Assembly (NCBI GenBank): GCA_029891385.1
Contig: CM057224.1
Location: 2,108,001-2,172,000, forward strand
Direction: 5' to 3'
Length of the DNA: 64,000 nt
From: Erythroxylum novogranatense
Lineage: Eukaryota > Streptophyta > Magnoliopsida > Malpighiales > Erythroxylaceae
The position numbers were made by a program, and so were the translations under genes. Positions 43,357 to 56,809 of this stretch are shown one piece after another; the stretch's first letter is position 1; the number at the start of each line of letters is the position of its first letter. The notes beneath the pieces were generated by a model, which was not told the DNA's origin, made no database searches, and saw only the letters and a program-made list of their open reading frames with translations.

Positions 43357-43759
43357 CTGAGGGTAATAGGACGAAGATGATATGAAAATCACCGAAATGG
43401 ATGAGATAGAAGACCGAGGAAACAAGAAAAGAAACGGTTTGCATCAAACCCTTTACGTTAAAGAGCTTGTCAAAACAAGACAAGGGGAAAAAAAAATACA
43501 GGAAACCCATTTACCTGAAGTCAAGTCCTGGAAATCGAAATCGATCCTTGCTTGATGATTTTCTTCTGCTATGAAAATCTTGTAGATGTTGTTTCTGTTA
43601 CAATCTGATTGTAAGATTTGAACTCAAACTCGTTGTTGTTCGGATAAATATGAGAAAGTATAAAGATTTAGGGGTTATGCAAAGAAACTCTGGAATTGCT
43701 AAAATTTTGGATTGAATGGAGCTGGAAGCTGTTGAGCACTAACATACCTTTGGCGCCAG

Positions 43760-46480
43760 TTTTAACTACCGTTTGACAAAGTTTATGTTTTAACAAACTT
43801 TTTTTTCCTTACACCTCTCAAAGGACACCTTTTTTTCTAAAAAGATCTTTCCTTTATCGTTAGTTCGGTTATATATGTATCTATTATCTCCAACATTTAT
43901 AAGAAGTTACAAGAAATAATAATTAAAAATTCAACTAGTTCAGTCTGTTGGATTGTAAAAATTTTAAATAATTCAATTTTTAGTTTAATTTTAAATTTTC
44001 TGATGTGATTTACTTTAATAATTCTCATTGTTATAAATTAGTTAATTTTAATAAATTAATAAATTTTATAAACTAAAAAAACAATTAATTTTTATTTAAC
44101 AATCTATTTTTAAATAAACTTTAAATTTAGGTAAGGATTAAATTTATTTCATATTTAGCTGATTTTATAATATCTAATACCGATTGAACCTTTTAAACCT
44201 TAAACTACTTATCTTCTTGATTTAACTTCCAGTCTATTTTTAAAATATTGATAAGAAATAAAAATCGAAGCCAAATTTTCTTAAAATGTATAGAATTAAA
44301 AATATATAACTACATAACAAATCCTAATCTTTTGATTATTTTTATTATTTGAAAATTCCTCTTCTCGTATATTCTAGGCTTTTGTTCTATCTATTAACTA
44401 TTGAATATTGATTTATGTTAGCTAATAATAGTATGATTACTATAACCAAATGATTCAAAAGCTAACTTTTGTCATAATTTAGGTTTTTCTTGTGATTAAT
44501 CTAACTATTTTATAAGAAAGCCCGAGTAAGTAAGGATGTCAATTTTGGCCTAAGGTTAGCCAGATTATGGGCCAGAATAGTTCGCCTTGACCTTGACCTG
44601 TGGTTCGACCGGAACAATAAAAACGATGTCATCTTTATCTTTAAAAAAATTTACAAAACTTGGCTAGGTTCTTTTGTGGCCCATCCAACCATGGGTTGGC
44701 CAGCTCCGCCCATCAGGCCACAGGTTGACATCGTTTTGTAAATTTATTTTTAAAAAAGTAAGGATGGGCCGATCTGACTAAGCCCTCATGTGCCCCATCT
44801 AACCACGGGTCAGCCAGCTCCACCCCATTAGGCCACGGACTGACCTGCAGGCCATCCAATTAGGAGTCGAGCTGGGCTGGGTCAAGGTTGAGATCCTTGC
44901 GATTAAGCCCAATACTACAAAATACATGGACTGTGTTAAATCGAGTATGCTAAGTTAAATTGAGTTTAACCAAGGTTTAAATCTATAATTTTTAAAAATT
45001 TTAAGTAGATATTCGATCAGGCCTATAAAATGAAAGGGACCTCGCTTTCAAATTCAATTTTGATTAATTATTATAAATAAATAAATTTTAGCTCAACCAT
45101 TAAATCTTAATTTTTAAAAGCTTCTTACACTTATACAGAATATACATTATTTATTAAAATAATATATAATTATTTTGAAATTATAATGTAATCTCCTACA
45201 ATAATATATGCAAAATGTTGATCATAAAAAAGACAAATAACTATATAATTTAGAATTTAATAAGATCTAAATAATACAACCTTATATAAATACTAATTAA
45301 TGTGAAGTAAATATTAGACTACAATTATAAGTTATAAACATCTAGTTTTTCTTTTCTTATATAATTCAAACTTGGCTTTTAAATTTTTAAGTCGATTTTT
45401 AAGTGTAAATATTATTTATGAGTATATTTTAAAACTCAGGCCATTTCTTAATTAATATTGGAGTATTATGTAAATTTTAATTTACCCTTTTGATAAGACA
45501 ATATTATAACAATATTCAGTAAGAATCTCGTAATACGTTAGATCTTGAGAAGTTCAAGACTATACAATGTACTCTTAACACTAAGTTAATATTAGAAAAT
45601 TATAATTTTCCTTGATTTGTATTAGAAAATGATTTTTATGAATCATTTTTACATACTAATATTAAATTAAGTTCTTATAATATTTTGTTTTTTAATCTTA
45701 GATTAAGAATCGATGATATTTGGAACGAACCCGATAAATTAAAATTGATTATCTTGATTAATACTACATTGATTTATAATATACCTTTATAATAAGTTAT
45801 GAATAAAGAAAATTGTGAATTAATTAAAATCTCACACATTGAATATTCAATAACATTACTAGGGTTATATTTAGTTAAACGTAAGGTTTTAAAATAATAT
45901 AATTAAATAATCTGTAATGGAATAAAATATAAGTGAATGTAATGCTATAAAATTGTTATTTGAGAGCGATGGAAGAGTTTATAATATAAAATAATGTTAT
46001 ATGTTGTTTGATTGAAGGGTTTATGATGTAATATAGTATAAAGATGTTTATCATTTTACATTTTATTTTAAATTTAAAAATTAGATATTTTATTTTATTT
46101 TATTGATTAAAATAAAATATAATATAATATGAAACTCTTTTTTTTTTCATTTTATTCTATTTCATTTTATTATAAATCCTTTTTATAATACTATACTTGT
46201 TTTATTTTATTAATAAATTTCCGATTATCATTATCATCATATCTTAAAACTTAAAAGTCCCGTAATAAAGTACGGTATAAATAGATCTGATAGATAATCT
46301 GTCGACGTGTCGGCGGTGTGGATCCGTTCATCAATCAACCAAATTAACGTACAGTAAACGACAGGTAAACAAATGGAAAAGCCGACAACGGCCATCCCCG
46401 ACCATGGTTATCCTACAAGGTGTCAATAATCTCACGTCACCCGCAAGTTTCAGGAGCCCAAATCCATATAGACCCATTTT
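43760..46480. other. AT-rich intergenic DNA with a repeated GC-richer block
   Basis: No gene supported. The segment 44530-44890 is less AT-rich. It contains two diverged copies (about 44690 and 44795) of a unit with AACCA(T/C)GGGT and CAGCTCC, plus an inverted pair AAAACGATGTC (about 44622) and GACATCGTTTT (about 44727). It may be a degraded non-autonomous element. Confidence 0.5.
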
Positions 46481-47092
46481 TGTGATATGATCAAATTTGC
46501 AAAGTCTCTCTCTCCATTTTCGCATAGAACTGAACCTTGTGTAGACCTTCAAGTTTGGAACTTTATCTTTTTCTGGATTCGTAGTCCGAGGTTTCTTGTT
46601 CTATAGGTACGGTTCTTGTTTCTGCTAATTGGGTTTTCGTTAATTTTGTGTTATGTTTCATGGGTAGTCTTTGGTTTAATGAGTGGGGTTGCATTTGGAT
46701 AATGGGCGGCCGTCAGTTTTGGTATAAGTGTAGGAGAGATAACTCCAAGACAGGCCTCTGCTTATAATTGACTAAGCAGAGTGATTTAGTAGTCTTTTGG
46801 GTTTTGTGATTCGGTTCAAGATTGGTGCACTTGATCACGATTTGCTTGGAGGTGGTTGATTGCTGTACTTTTTGTCAATTTAGTAGAACACTCGTGTCAT
46901 GTGTAATTATGTTAATTTATATGGTGAGTGATGTGAATTATAGGCAACTCTTTGGAGGTATTGTAGTTTCTCTGATTTGTCTTTCTTAAAACTTCATAGG
47001 GTTCTTCGAGTAAAACTGATTGCTTTTATCTAGACAAGTGGTTTTGGATTATTAAGCACTCTTGTGATTGCTATTTAGGTCTGGACTGAGAG

Positions 47093-47244
47093 ATGCAGAA
47101 AGAATATGGATAATGTTGATAGAAACCACAGCAGCTTCAAAGTGCTCAATGGCTAACTCAGCTGTTGCAGAGCAGCAATTTAAACTCCAATCAAAGATTA
47201 TTGGTGCAGCATTCATCTTGGAAATATTATCCAAATTGGAATAA
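47093..47244 (+). promoter_or_regulatory. Three upstream ORFs in the MRS2-5-like leader
   Basis: The second leader exon (from about 47079; first exon ends near 46606 at ATAG|GTACGG) carries ATGs at 47093 (6 codons), 47106 (16 codons) and 47113 (43 codons, stop at 47242-47244). They use overlapping frames, and the last one ends 12 nt before the main ATG. Its ATG has A at -3 but T at +4, while the main ATG has A at -3 and G at +4. Such chains usually lower translation of the main ORF. Confidence 0.6.
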
Positions 47245-47256
47245 ATTGAAGTAAAT

Positions 47257-50200
47257 ATGGAAGAAGCACGAAAACCACTTCTATCTTCATATCTTCCAGA
47301 GTTCAGGTCTTCTCATAACACTGGAAGCCTTAATTTTGATGTACATGGAAATCGTGGATCTGCCTTTCCAGGCTTAAAGAAGAGAGGTCAGGGACACGGA
47401 AATCGTTCATGGATTAAGATTGATCAAGATGGCAACTCAAAAGTTTTGGAACTTGATAAGGCTACTATAATGAGACATTGTTCCTTGCCTGCAAGGGATC
47501 TGCGGCTTTTAGACCCCATTTTCATTTATCCGTCTTCTATTTTGGGACGGGAGAAGGCTATCGTGGTTAATCTTGAACAGATTAGATGTATCATCACTGC
47601 TGATGAGGTTATCCTAATGAATTCCTTAGATAGTTGCGTAGTTCAGTACAACTCAGAATTCTGTAAACGTCTTCAGACAAGGAAGGATCAAGCTGGTAAG
47701 GCTGCTTATAAGATGTTTATAATAGACACATTACTGATTCTAGTGGGAGTTTAGACATTTAATTTCTTATGATTAGGTAGATTTACTAAAAAACTGGGAA
47801 ATAATTTTTGTCCTTGAGCATGAAATTATGTAGGAATATGCTAAAGCTTCAATATACAAATTCAAAAAGGCTTCCTGTAAGGAAAGCCTTAAAATCTGTT
47901 TCGATTCATTAGAAGAGGTGCGAATGAGCAATGTAAGGAAAATAATTCAAAAGCTCTAAAATCGTGGACCAAACAGGGTTATGTACTTATTCACCCTTCA
48001 GTAGCAACAATTAATTTTCCCTTAATAGTAGGTGCTGAATTTTCTCATGATCACTTCTAATCAGTTTGGATTCTTAAGTTCTAGAAAACTTAAAATACGT
48101 AATTTACTTACTGTTGCTACTCATTTGATTCAGAGGACTTGCCATTTGAATTTAGAGCTCTGGAGTTGGCCTTGGAATTAGCTTGCATGTCCCTTGACTC
48201 CCAGGTATGCTGTATCTGCTTGACTAGCTCCACATGTAAAAAGTCCTTTTAGTAGAAATGTTGCTGTCTGTGTTCATTGTGATAAATGGCTGTCTGAAGG
48301 TTGTCAATGTACAATCTGATCAAGTGCTTGGAGCCTTCATAAGTTGTTTTATCTGTTGATGCAAAAAGAAGGTAGGGCTCTTTGAGAAGAGAGCTGAACT
48401 AATATTGATTCAGGGAAACATTGGCTGAACATAATTTTTGTTCCATTTTTTTTATCATTTCCAATTGAACCGCATGAAGATGTAGTCATCGTCGTTTCAT
48501 GATGCAAGACTTTTCAATATAAATTAAATGAAATACTAAATGTATGCAAGCCTGTGTAAGTAATGGTCAGTTCTTGGGAGCAAGAATTTGAAACAGATCC
48601 AAGTTTATCAATTTTCTGTGAGCTTACGATATTCAAAAGGACCTACAGCCTGGTTGCAAGGTTCAAAATTTTTACATTGCACTTTGTAATGGTGCCTGAT
48701 TTGCATTTTGTAGCAATAGTCAGATCAGATTTCCATTTTGATTGTTATTTATCTGGTTTCAATTTTATGATTATTAAGACTGTCCAATATATTTGACCAA
48801 ACTCTTGGATGGAGTCCATGTGTTAGTATTTTGGCCATCTTTTGAATTAGATCACATTAGGTGGCTATTCCTTCCTGTATTATTTTATTTCCCTATGTTC
48901 TCAGCTCCTGCAAAGAAATCCTTCATATACAGTCACTTATCTTCAGCATTCAACTCACATCAGTAGTTACTCTTTCAGTCTTTTCTATAATGACCATGTT
49001 TTCTTTCCCCGAAGTCAGCCTAACATGAGCTGCAGTAACTTGTCAGTTGCTTACTAATTGATGATTCTCGAGTTTGAAGGTAAAAGAGCTGGAGATAGAG
49101 ATATATCCTGTTTTGGACGAATTAACATCATCTATCAATACTCTTAATCTGGAACGTGTTCGTCGACTCAAAGCACATCTCCTAGCCTTGACTCAACGAG
49201 TCCAGAAGGTCAAAGCATTCCTCCTTTTGTTTTTATTTTTTCTTGTATGCAGCCACTTGCCATGTCATTTGATCTTAGATTCAAATTGTAGGTTAGGGAT
49301 GAGATAGAGCATCTAATGGATGATGATGGTGACATGGCTGAGATGTATCTGACGGAGAAGAAACAGAGGTCAGAAGTTTATTCACCAAGTGGGCTATGTA
49401 TTCAAAATGATGTCTCGAGTCAAAGACGAGCGGTTTCAAAATCAGCACCGGCTTCTCCAGTGAGAACAATAAGTGGCTGCCAAAAATTGCAGAGGGCATA
49501 TAGCACTGTTGCTAGTATGAGTAAACAAGGGAGTCTAACAAGTTCATCCAGTTACAGTGAGAATATTGACCAACTTGAAATGTTGCTGGAAGCATATTTT
49601 GTTGCTATTGATAACACTCTCAGCAAACTATTCTCGGTGAGAGATGCCTTTCACCATAATATTTGTGAACTTACCTAAAATTTACATGGAAGCTAGGGGT
49701 TAGTTGAGAAAATTCTTGAAATTCTGGAGGGATAATACATGAGAAAAAAATATAGGTGAGTTAAAGAACCCTATTAATTGCAAAACTGACTGATTATACA
49801 CAACTACATATTGTATACAATTACATCTCTTTGTTCTTAGCTAAATGAATTGACAATGGTTACTGGTCATATTGAATCTGTATAACGTGCCATCTTCATG
49901 GAACATTAATCAATGTTTCTATGACGGCTTACTAGGACAGGAACTTATTATGAATCAGATTTTACAATGCTTGTTTAAGCTTTTCTAAATTGTTGCAGCT
50001 CAAAGAGTACGTTGATGATACTGAAGATTTGATAAACATTAAATTGGTAAAGCTTGAACTTTCAATTTCCACAATTTTCAACAGTATCTGGTTGATAAAG
50101 AAATTTACAGTTAGTATTTCCTCGTATATCAACAGGGCAATGTCCAGAATCAACTTATTAAATTTGAGTTACTTCTTACTGCTGCAACCTTTGTGGCTAC

Positions 50201-50366
50201 GTTATTTGCGGTTGTGACGGGAGTTTTTGGGATGAATTTTGAAGCCTCCATTTTTGATTTCCCATATGCATTTAATTGGGTGATCATTATAACAGGTGCT
50301 GTAAGTGCTGTGTTGTACTTCTCATTATTGTTATATTTAAAGCACAAGAAACTTTTCCCACTGTAA
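47257..50366 (+). CDS. MRS2-5: Magnesium transporter, CorA/MRS2 family, MRS2-5 (MGT3) type
   Basis: Predicted 420 aa from exons 47257-47695, 48134-48204, 49080-49208, 49292-49636, 49999-50046 and 50136-50366, all GT-AG and in phase. The N-terminus closely fits MRS2-5 proteins (GSAFPGLKKRGQGHGNRSW; LELDKATIMRHCSLPARDLR; YPSSILGREKAIVVNLE). A long soluble helical part follows. TM1 (about 355-375) ends in the family-defining GMN at 376-378 (TGVFGMNFE), and TM2 is at about 390-412 with a basic tail KHKKLFPL. CorA/MRS2 proteins form pentameric Mg2+ channels; the MRS2-5 subtype is reported from plant internal membranes. The acidic linker (EEKKQRSEV region, about 225-300) holds a Ser-rich stretch and is the most variable part. 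Start supported by good Kozak context and family length. Confidence 0.95.
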
Positions 50367-50479
50367 CTGGAGAGTGCAATATGCTCTGATCAAGGATACT
50401 AGAGTTATTGCATTGCAATAGTGATTCTTCTGGAATTGTTTTACGGCCTTGCGTTCTTATTTTCCCGTCTAATATTGAA

Positions 50480-52341
50480 TGAAGTTTAATACTTCTACTA
50501 TATCAGTGTGACTCAGAGATAATGAAATAATTCAGTCAATCGAAGAAAAATAAAAGTGCTAGGTGTGGTTACTGGGCAAATTCATTCCCTGTGACAATAG
50601 CCATGATGAGAAGTCATTTGATTGTTTCAGATCAGGAAAAGGAATTGGTGAAGATGGTGTGGCATTGAAACTACTAGGACAACTGCCTTGTATTTAATGT
50701 GTTGCATTCAGAAGAGCTCCTCCAATGGCTATTCCAGTTGGACCAATATAGTCTATTGATGGGTAGTTAGTGTGTTTGTGGAAGAGTCTGTTGCAGAATC
50801 TTTATTCCTCCATTTCCAGTTGTTAGTTATCACTTAAGACAGGAGGAACAACAAGAATGACAGTCCATTCTTTGTTTGTCAAGTTGGCAGTAGCCAGAGA
50901 GTAGAGGTGGGGATATAGTGGAACCTGAATCATTTCCATAAATCCATTTTATTTATAAGACTCATCAAATATATTGCATAATTCTCAAGTCATTCATAGT
51001 CACATTTTACTTATCTTATGAGAGTTATATTTTTCAAAAGCTTTAACCAGGCAGGTAGGTATACTTTCCATTCAATTTCTCAATTGCTAACGCTGATCAT
51101 AAAGGTGTGAACTTTTTTTTCAGCTGCCCTGAAACACACATTTTGTTCACTACATAACTTGTAGACCAGATTTTGATAAGTGGTCCCTACATTCCAACAA
51201 TCTACAAATGGTACTGTCCATTCTGTGTCAAATATAATTTCAGCTTTCATCTCAAATACAATAATCATCAAAATAGCTTTAATTCATCTTAATAGTCTTT
51301 CCTTTATATGGAAGATTTGATATGAATGGGAGCATAACCACTCCCTTAGGTGAAACATCTATTGCCTCGGGTTGACGTTGAATATGCAAGATGTTTCACT
51401 GAGTTGTGGCCTATAAACATTATGATATTACTATACTTGCTTCCATCTATTCCCTGGTATGAACTTTGGACATGTGTTAATAACAAGGAAGAATATGGAA
51501 CGTGCCCGAGTGACAATCTTCTTACTCAACTGCAAGTGTGGTGCAGATTAGTAGGCAAGATGGTTCAGATATTCCTAAAGTTGCTGTTTGAAGCCATAAC
51601 CACAAAAGGTCTAAAAACAAATTCAAAACATTTTTCTGATGATCAGATAAGACATAAGAATGGTGTGGAGGGAGGGAGGTGTTATTAGGAAAAATTACGG
51701 ACTATAACAGTTCTGTAACTCTTATATGACCATATGAGTTCTGAACAGGAAAATGGAAAAAGAAAACAAAGAACAAGTCAAACTACAGTATGGATCACTA
51801 AACAAGGTAACATCATTATCCATCTTCCTTTTTCATTTTTAGAATAGAGTAGTATGTACATACATTTATACATACATATCAATCAAATGATTAATGCCCG
51901 GATCACTAGATGAGGATGTACATTTGATCATTATCAACTGTTTGAGGGTTTGATGTAGTGCTGAAACTAAAGACAGAGATGAGATGCCAAGCTTCTTGTG
52001 CCTTTCAGAATTATGTGTCACATGGTTGTCTTGTGCTCGGATCGTAGGGTCTAAACAATTCACCATTGATAGTCTACTTGTAAGATTTTGGACTTGAAAA
52101 GTCTTCATGTTAGTCATATGCAAGTAAAAACATCTAAACCTTCTGATGTTACGGCAAGTGGTTTTACATTTCTCCCAAACTTTGAAGATATAACTTGAAA
52201 AGGAATCATTTCCAGGGATTTAAGGTCAAAACAGGAGCGGGACTTCATAGGATTTTAGGTGAGTGTTTAGCTGTAAGGACAACTTACAAACAGTAGTTGA
52301 CAGAGGAAACTGATATAATGAAGTTGTTCTTTGCCTCCAAA
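50480..52341. other. Intergenic DNA between convergent genes
   Basis: The space between the MRS2-5-like stop and the 3' end of the first purple acid phosphatase gene. It holds their 3' UTRs. I see no further gene; the open frames here are short and without recognisable motifs. Confidence 0.55.
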
Positions 52342-55300
52342 TCAAGATGCTAGAGTTGTGCTTGGGCAACTATCCACAGTGCAGGCCAGGATATCCCTAT
52401 AATCCCTGGATATTCTAAAAGAGTCATAAACCTTTCCATCTCTGCTCTTCTTGTACTCAAATAGTAGATTGGAATGATCAAACGCCGTAAGTTTTACGAA
52501 TCCATGATCATAGTCTCTGTATAAACTCCAAGATGTTGGGACTGAGGTAAATTCTGAAAGTGATGCTCCTGCACCACCAGCTACCACATGTATTGTCCCA
52601 TTTAGTGCACCAGTATAATAGTGTCTCTCTTTGCTGGTGCATGTGTTCTGCAGAAAAGTAACATGGGAAAGCCTATAGTCAGCGGAAGGGATTGAGAGGC
52701 AACATGAACAAATAACTTATTTATCCTCGAATCTTTTCTGCATGCAACTTGTTCAGTAAACAAGCTGAAACATGCCATTATTTGCATGCAGATCTATGGT
52801 TTAATAACACTTATAACAGTAGCTCAAAAAGCAGAAAAGAAACCCTCAAATTTGTTCAAATACCTGATAAATGGGGCACGTCCTCTCATAGTTGTGCACA
52901 TGACCAAACATGGCGATGTCAACCTTATATTTCTGCCAGAGCTTCTGAAGGCTTTCCCTTCCCATTGGTTCCTCAGTTGATCCTTCTAAAGCATAATACA
53001 GGCAAGAAGAATAACCCAGTACTCGATGTGCAAGAAATATTAGCCATGGCTGTTTTTGTCTATCAACCGAACTTAGGCAGTGTTCAATAAACTTATATTG
53101 CTCTGTTCCTTCTCTCCAATCATGTTCTGTGTCAGCTATGCAGAATCGAAACATTCCGTAATCGGTGGAATACCTGAAAAGATCACTTATGTTATCCACT
53201 ATCCAGCACATCAACAACAAAGAGAAGAATGGATCAAGACACCATAGCTCAGTTGCTATAGAATGTTGATATGCAACACAGAACCTTGATGTGGTTGTTT
53301 TTCATGTAAGTTGGTTTAGACTTTCTTCATACATTAAGTGGATAGAGGGACTGCCAGAAAAGTGAGAGAATTTGTATGAATATGCATCTGATCAGTAAAC
53401 TGCACTGAGAAGTTGGTCCCATAACCATAAACTAAAGCAATATAATAAAATTAGATGCCTGCATCAAGGCTTGGACATTTGCAGAAGTTCCTTTACCAGA
53501 ACTTTTCTCTGTTTTCTGCAGGGACATAGAACATAGTCTGAGCCAGAACACCACATTCTCCCCCGGAATCCATGCTTTGATAGAAGGATCCTGTCCCCGG
53601 CCAGTCACGCTCGTGATTACCACTGCAAGGACAACCCAACAGTTTTTGTACCAGCTGAAGTAATATTCAACTCTATGATAACAGTCTCACGACGAACCTG
53701 GCAATCATGTATGGAATGGTTGATGCAATGGGCTCAATTTGTGCGGTAAATTGGTCCCATTGTGACAGGTATCCATTTGCATAGCATATGTCTCCAATGT
53801 GAAAGACGATGTCAATGTCTTCCAAGTCTTGAATGAGCTGCTTGGTAGTGTTTAGAGAGCCAGGTTGAAAATCATTGTATTCACTAGAACCATCAGCTTC
53901 ACCCTGCAGAGTTTGTTAACTAGTTTAAAGATTGCATACTGATAAAGGCACTACAGCTAATAAACATCTAGAAGTTGGGGAAAGTTTTGTTAAACATTGA
54001 TGTCTGATAACCTTTTTGGTACACTGGAAAGCATTACTATATCCTTAACCTATCTCCCACCCCCAAGCCCCTACCAGATTCTGAACCCTGGCAGGTCGGG
54101 AGATACTCCTACCTCCCAATCGTCACCCCAAACCCCAGTGTGTGATAATAACCTTGATAATATACAAGGATTGGTACCTAATAAAGTGTAATACATAAGG
54201 CATTTGATGACATAATCATACATTGGTACATTAGAAGTACCCTAGATGAGATCATTGCGACACAGGACAATTCAAGACAGTACAAACCTTCCCCATGTCA
54301 CCAAAAATAACTACTCTCTGGAGAGAGTTTTGACCAGGAAAAGGAGATGATCTAAACTGATACTCTTGACTCCAAATATATGTACCATTGAACAATTTGT
54401 GCCCCAGCTTGTACACATATCTGCAGAATTCATATGGGGAGTTGCATAAGGAAAGCTACAGTTCTAAGCTAATTATGAAGTTTGCATGCTGAATTACTGG
54501 ACATGATGATTGATAGATTTTCTTCACATGCTATGAGTTTCCCACTTCTTCAAAACAGGTTAGAAGTTCACTCTCTCACAAAATTAAAAAATCACTGAAA
54601 ATGCATATATCAGAATCTTCTGTACCAATGCATGTTAAAGCTTATCTAGTTTCTGTATGCATTTTTAACATAAAAAGGATCTTCTCCAACAACACATATC
54701 AGCTGATACTCTTTTGATAAAACCCAGATGAGTAATTATCAATCTAAGAATGCATATAAGTAATCAACACATACAAAACAAGATTGTCTAATTGGTGTAT
54801 GGAATAAAAAGAATACACTCTGTTGGGCCACAAGTCCTTCAAAAAGCTAGTATGTACATATCCAGGATCACGCCAGCCAACTGTCCTTGCTGGTGCACCT
54901 ATGGAGAAGAAGTTGGTTGGGAATGTAAAAGACAGGTAAGCAAACATTTACAGGTTAGTAAATGACAGAAAAATTCAATAGGAAAAATTAGGATTGTGCT
55001 GAATGATGTTATGAATAGCAATTACATTACACCATTATACGATACCAATTTAGAGTTCAATGGAGATTGTGAAGCAGAAAAACCTGAACCCTAGGCAAAT
55101 ATTAACTTTAGCCTGTTTTCCCACTTGTTTGTCACTCTTTGGGGGTAAAGAAAAATGCTAACTTAGATACTTGATGATCTGCTAGAGTAAGCTACTTAGG
55201 CAGCAATCACCTGAATATATTTCTTCATAATTTCTCAAAAAATTTGATGCAGAAGAGGTAAATAAATTGTGAGTTACCTACCGCACACGCTGCTACGAAC

Positions 55301-56799
55301 AAAAGTCAATGTTCCAGCAGCAGAACGGACAGCTTCACCACCCTTAGATCTCCATTCAACAAAAGGTTCTGCTTCATTGATCCCATATCCACTTGTCCAT
55401 GTCACAGTCATCTAACCATTAGAATGGAAATGTAGAAACTCAATGAGAAATTGGAAGCTCCAATCAATGATACATAACCTTAAGAGTGCTACTACATCAA
55501 CTCTTTCTGGAGTTTATACTCAGTAGATGCTAGACGTGAACTCTATTCTGAACATATAAACCACGAGCTTTCAGAATCAAAGTGAGGAGAAATATGACTT
55601 ACTTCATCCCATTCTTTCCCTTGTGCCAAGCGTGGATACAGTGGCGCATTTGGATTCGAGAAAGTTACTTTATTAGACACAGCAACCAGCTTTGGCTTTT
55701 ATATCAGGACAAGAAGGAAAAAAAGCAGTCACAAACTGTACTGAGAAGTTAGTGTATATGAAACAGCCATAATGTCTGGCGTCTGCAAAAAACATATGAT
55801 CAAGAAGTAGCAACTAGAAAAGAAGACATGGACAACAACAACTGAAATATGTCGATGCATACTGGAAAAGAAGATAATTGTAAACAGTTAATGAATAGTC
55901 AAGAATTTACATTGAAAAAACCACCAGTAAATAGTCCAAAAGAGAAGTCTGATCTCTGGTTGATCAACTGCAGCCTCAGCAATCCTTTCCCTGTATATTT
56001 GTACTTGGGACTAGAGTAGTTGGCATACTGGAACTGAAGAAAAACAAGATCATTATAATCTTAAAACTGCAGAGTTTACTCGTATTTAAGGACACAGCTA
56101 AAAAACCAAACTATAGAACTGTTTTCAAGATCAAGAACCTTAATAGGAGCAGAACACAACAGTGGTGGAAAAGTTCTTGGACTGTCCCAGGGGCATGTGG
56201 AAGCACTGAACATTTGCAGTCGTTTTCGATACAGGTTAGACTTAAATGATTAAAAGATTGCACAACTGTAAGTAGCAACGTGAACTAATCAAAAACCAAG
56301 ATATACAAATTGGGTTTTTCACAGAAGTAAAATCTGTATTGAGGATATAAAGTACCTGAAATTTGCAGGAGAAAATACTCCAATCCAGTCATCGACTGAT
56401 GGGCTTGCAGAGCTGTACTCCACTGTCACCAACTCTGGGTTCTGTCCCTGAAGCATTAGAACATTTTGATTTCTGCTTAGCCATTAACAAAAAAGACATG
56501 ACCCCAGATTCTTTTCCAGGATTTTTAACCAGGATATCTTTCCATGGAAACGAAATCTAAGCATAAGAAACCCTGATGAACCACCAAATGGAATATAGAG
56601 GCTTATAGATAACCAAACTCACTCTCAATCCAAGAACAGAAGGAGAGGCTTTGACATAAGCAAGATCACTGAGAGCAATAGTCGTCTCGTGTATAGCAAT
56701 TTTCGATAATGGATGATCCCCATGTGATCTTGCTTGATGAAGAATCGAAAGAAAAAGTAACAACAAATTTGCAGAAATGACCAATCTCGCTCCTTTCAT
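52342..56799 (-). CDS. Purple acid phosphatase, PAP27/PAP1 type, copy A (12 exons)
   Basis: Predicted 614 aa. Exons (minus): 56799-56623, 56447-56356, 56205-56139, 56033-55911, 55695-55603, 55411-55282, 54898-54817, 54420-54288, 53903-53698, 53622-53497, 53173-52864, 52647-52342. An N-terminal hydrophobic segment (LLLLFLSILHQARS) suggests a secretory signal. A fibronectin-like N-domain precedes the metallophosphatase core. All five metal-ligand motifs are present: GDMG (Asp296), GDICY (Asp337, Tyr340), GNHE (Asn370), LAH (His459) and GHVH (His501, His503). The C-terminal domain ends CTVDSCPSTTLAS. Homologues are often named 'probable inactive PAP27', but the visible ligands argue against that label on sequence alone. 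In exon 7 the donor AGAGT|GTATTC was chosen over the nearer GT because only it keeps the frame. The ATG at 56799 is used; the upstream codon is GTG. Confidence 0.93.
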
Positions 56800-56809
56800 C
56801 TCCACTTAA

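Noticed and set aside
54817..54819. Nearer donor AGA|GTGTAT for exon 7 of phosphatase copy A
   Set aside because: It would shift the frame of exon 8. The donor two bases downstream (AGAGT|GTATTC) gives the same 82-nt exon as copy B and keeps the frame.
56799..56805. Earlier start (two residues upstream) for phosphatase copy A
   Set aside because: The codon at 56803-56805 is GTG, not ATG. The ATG at 56797-56799 is the first usable start.
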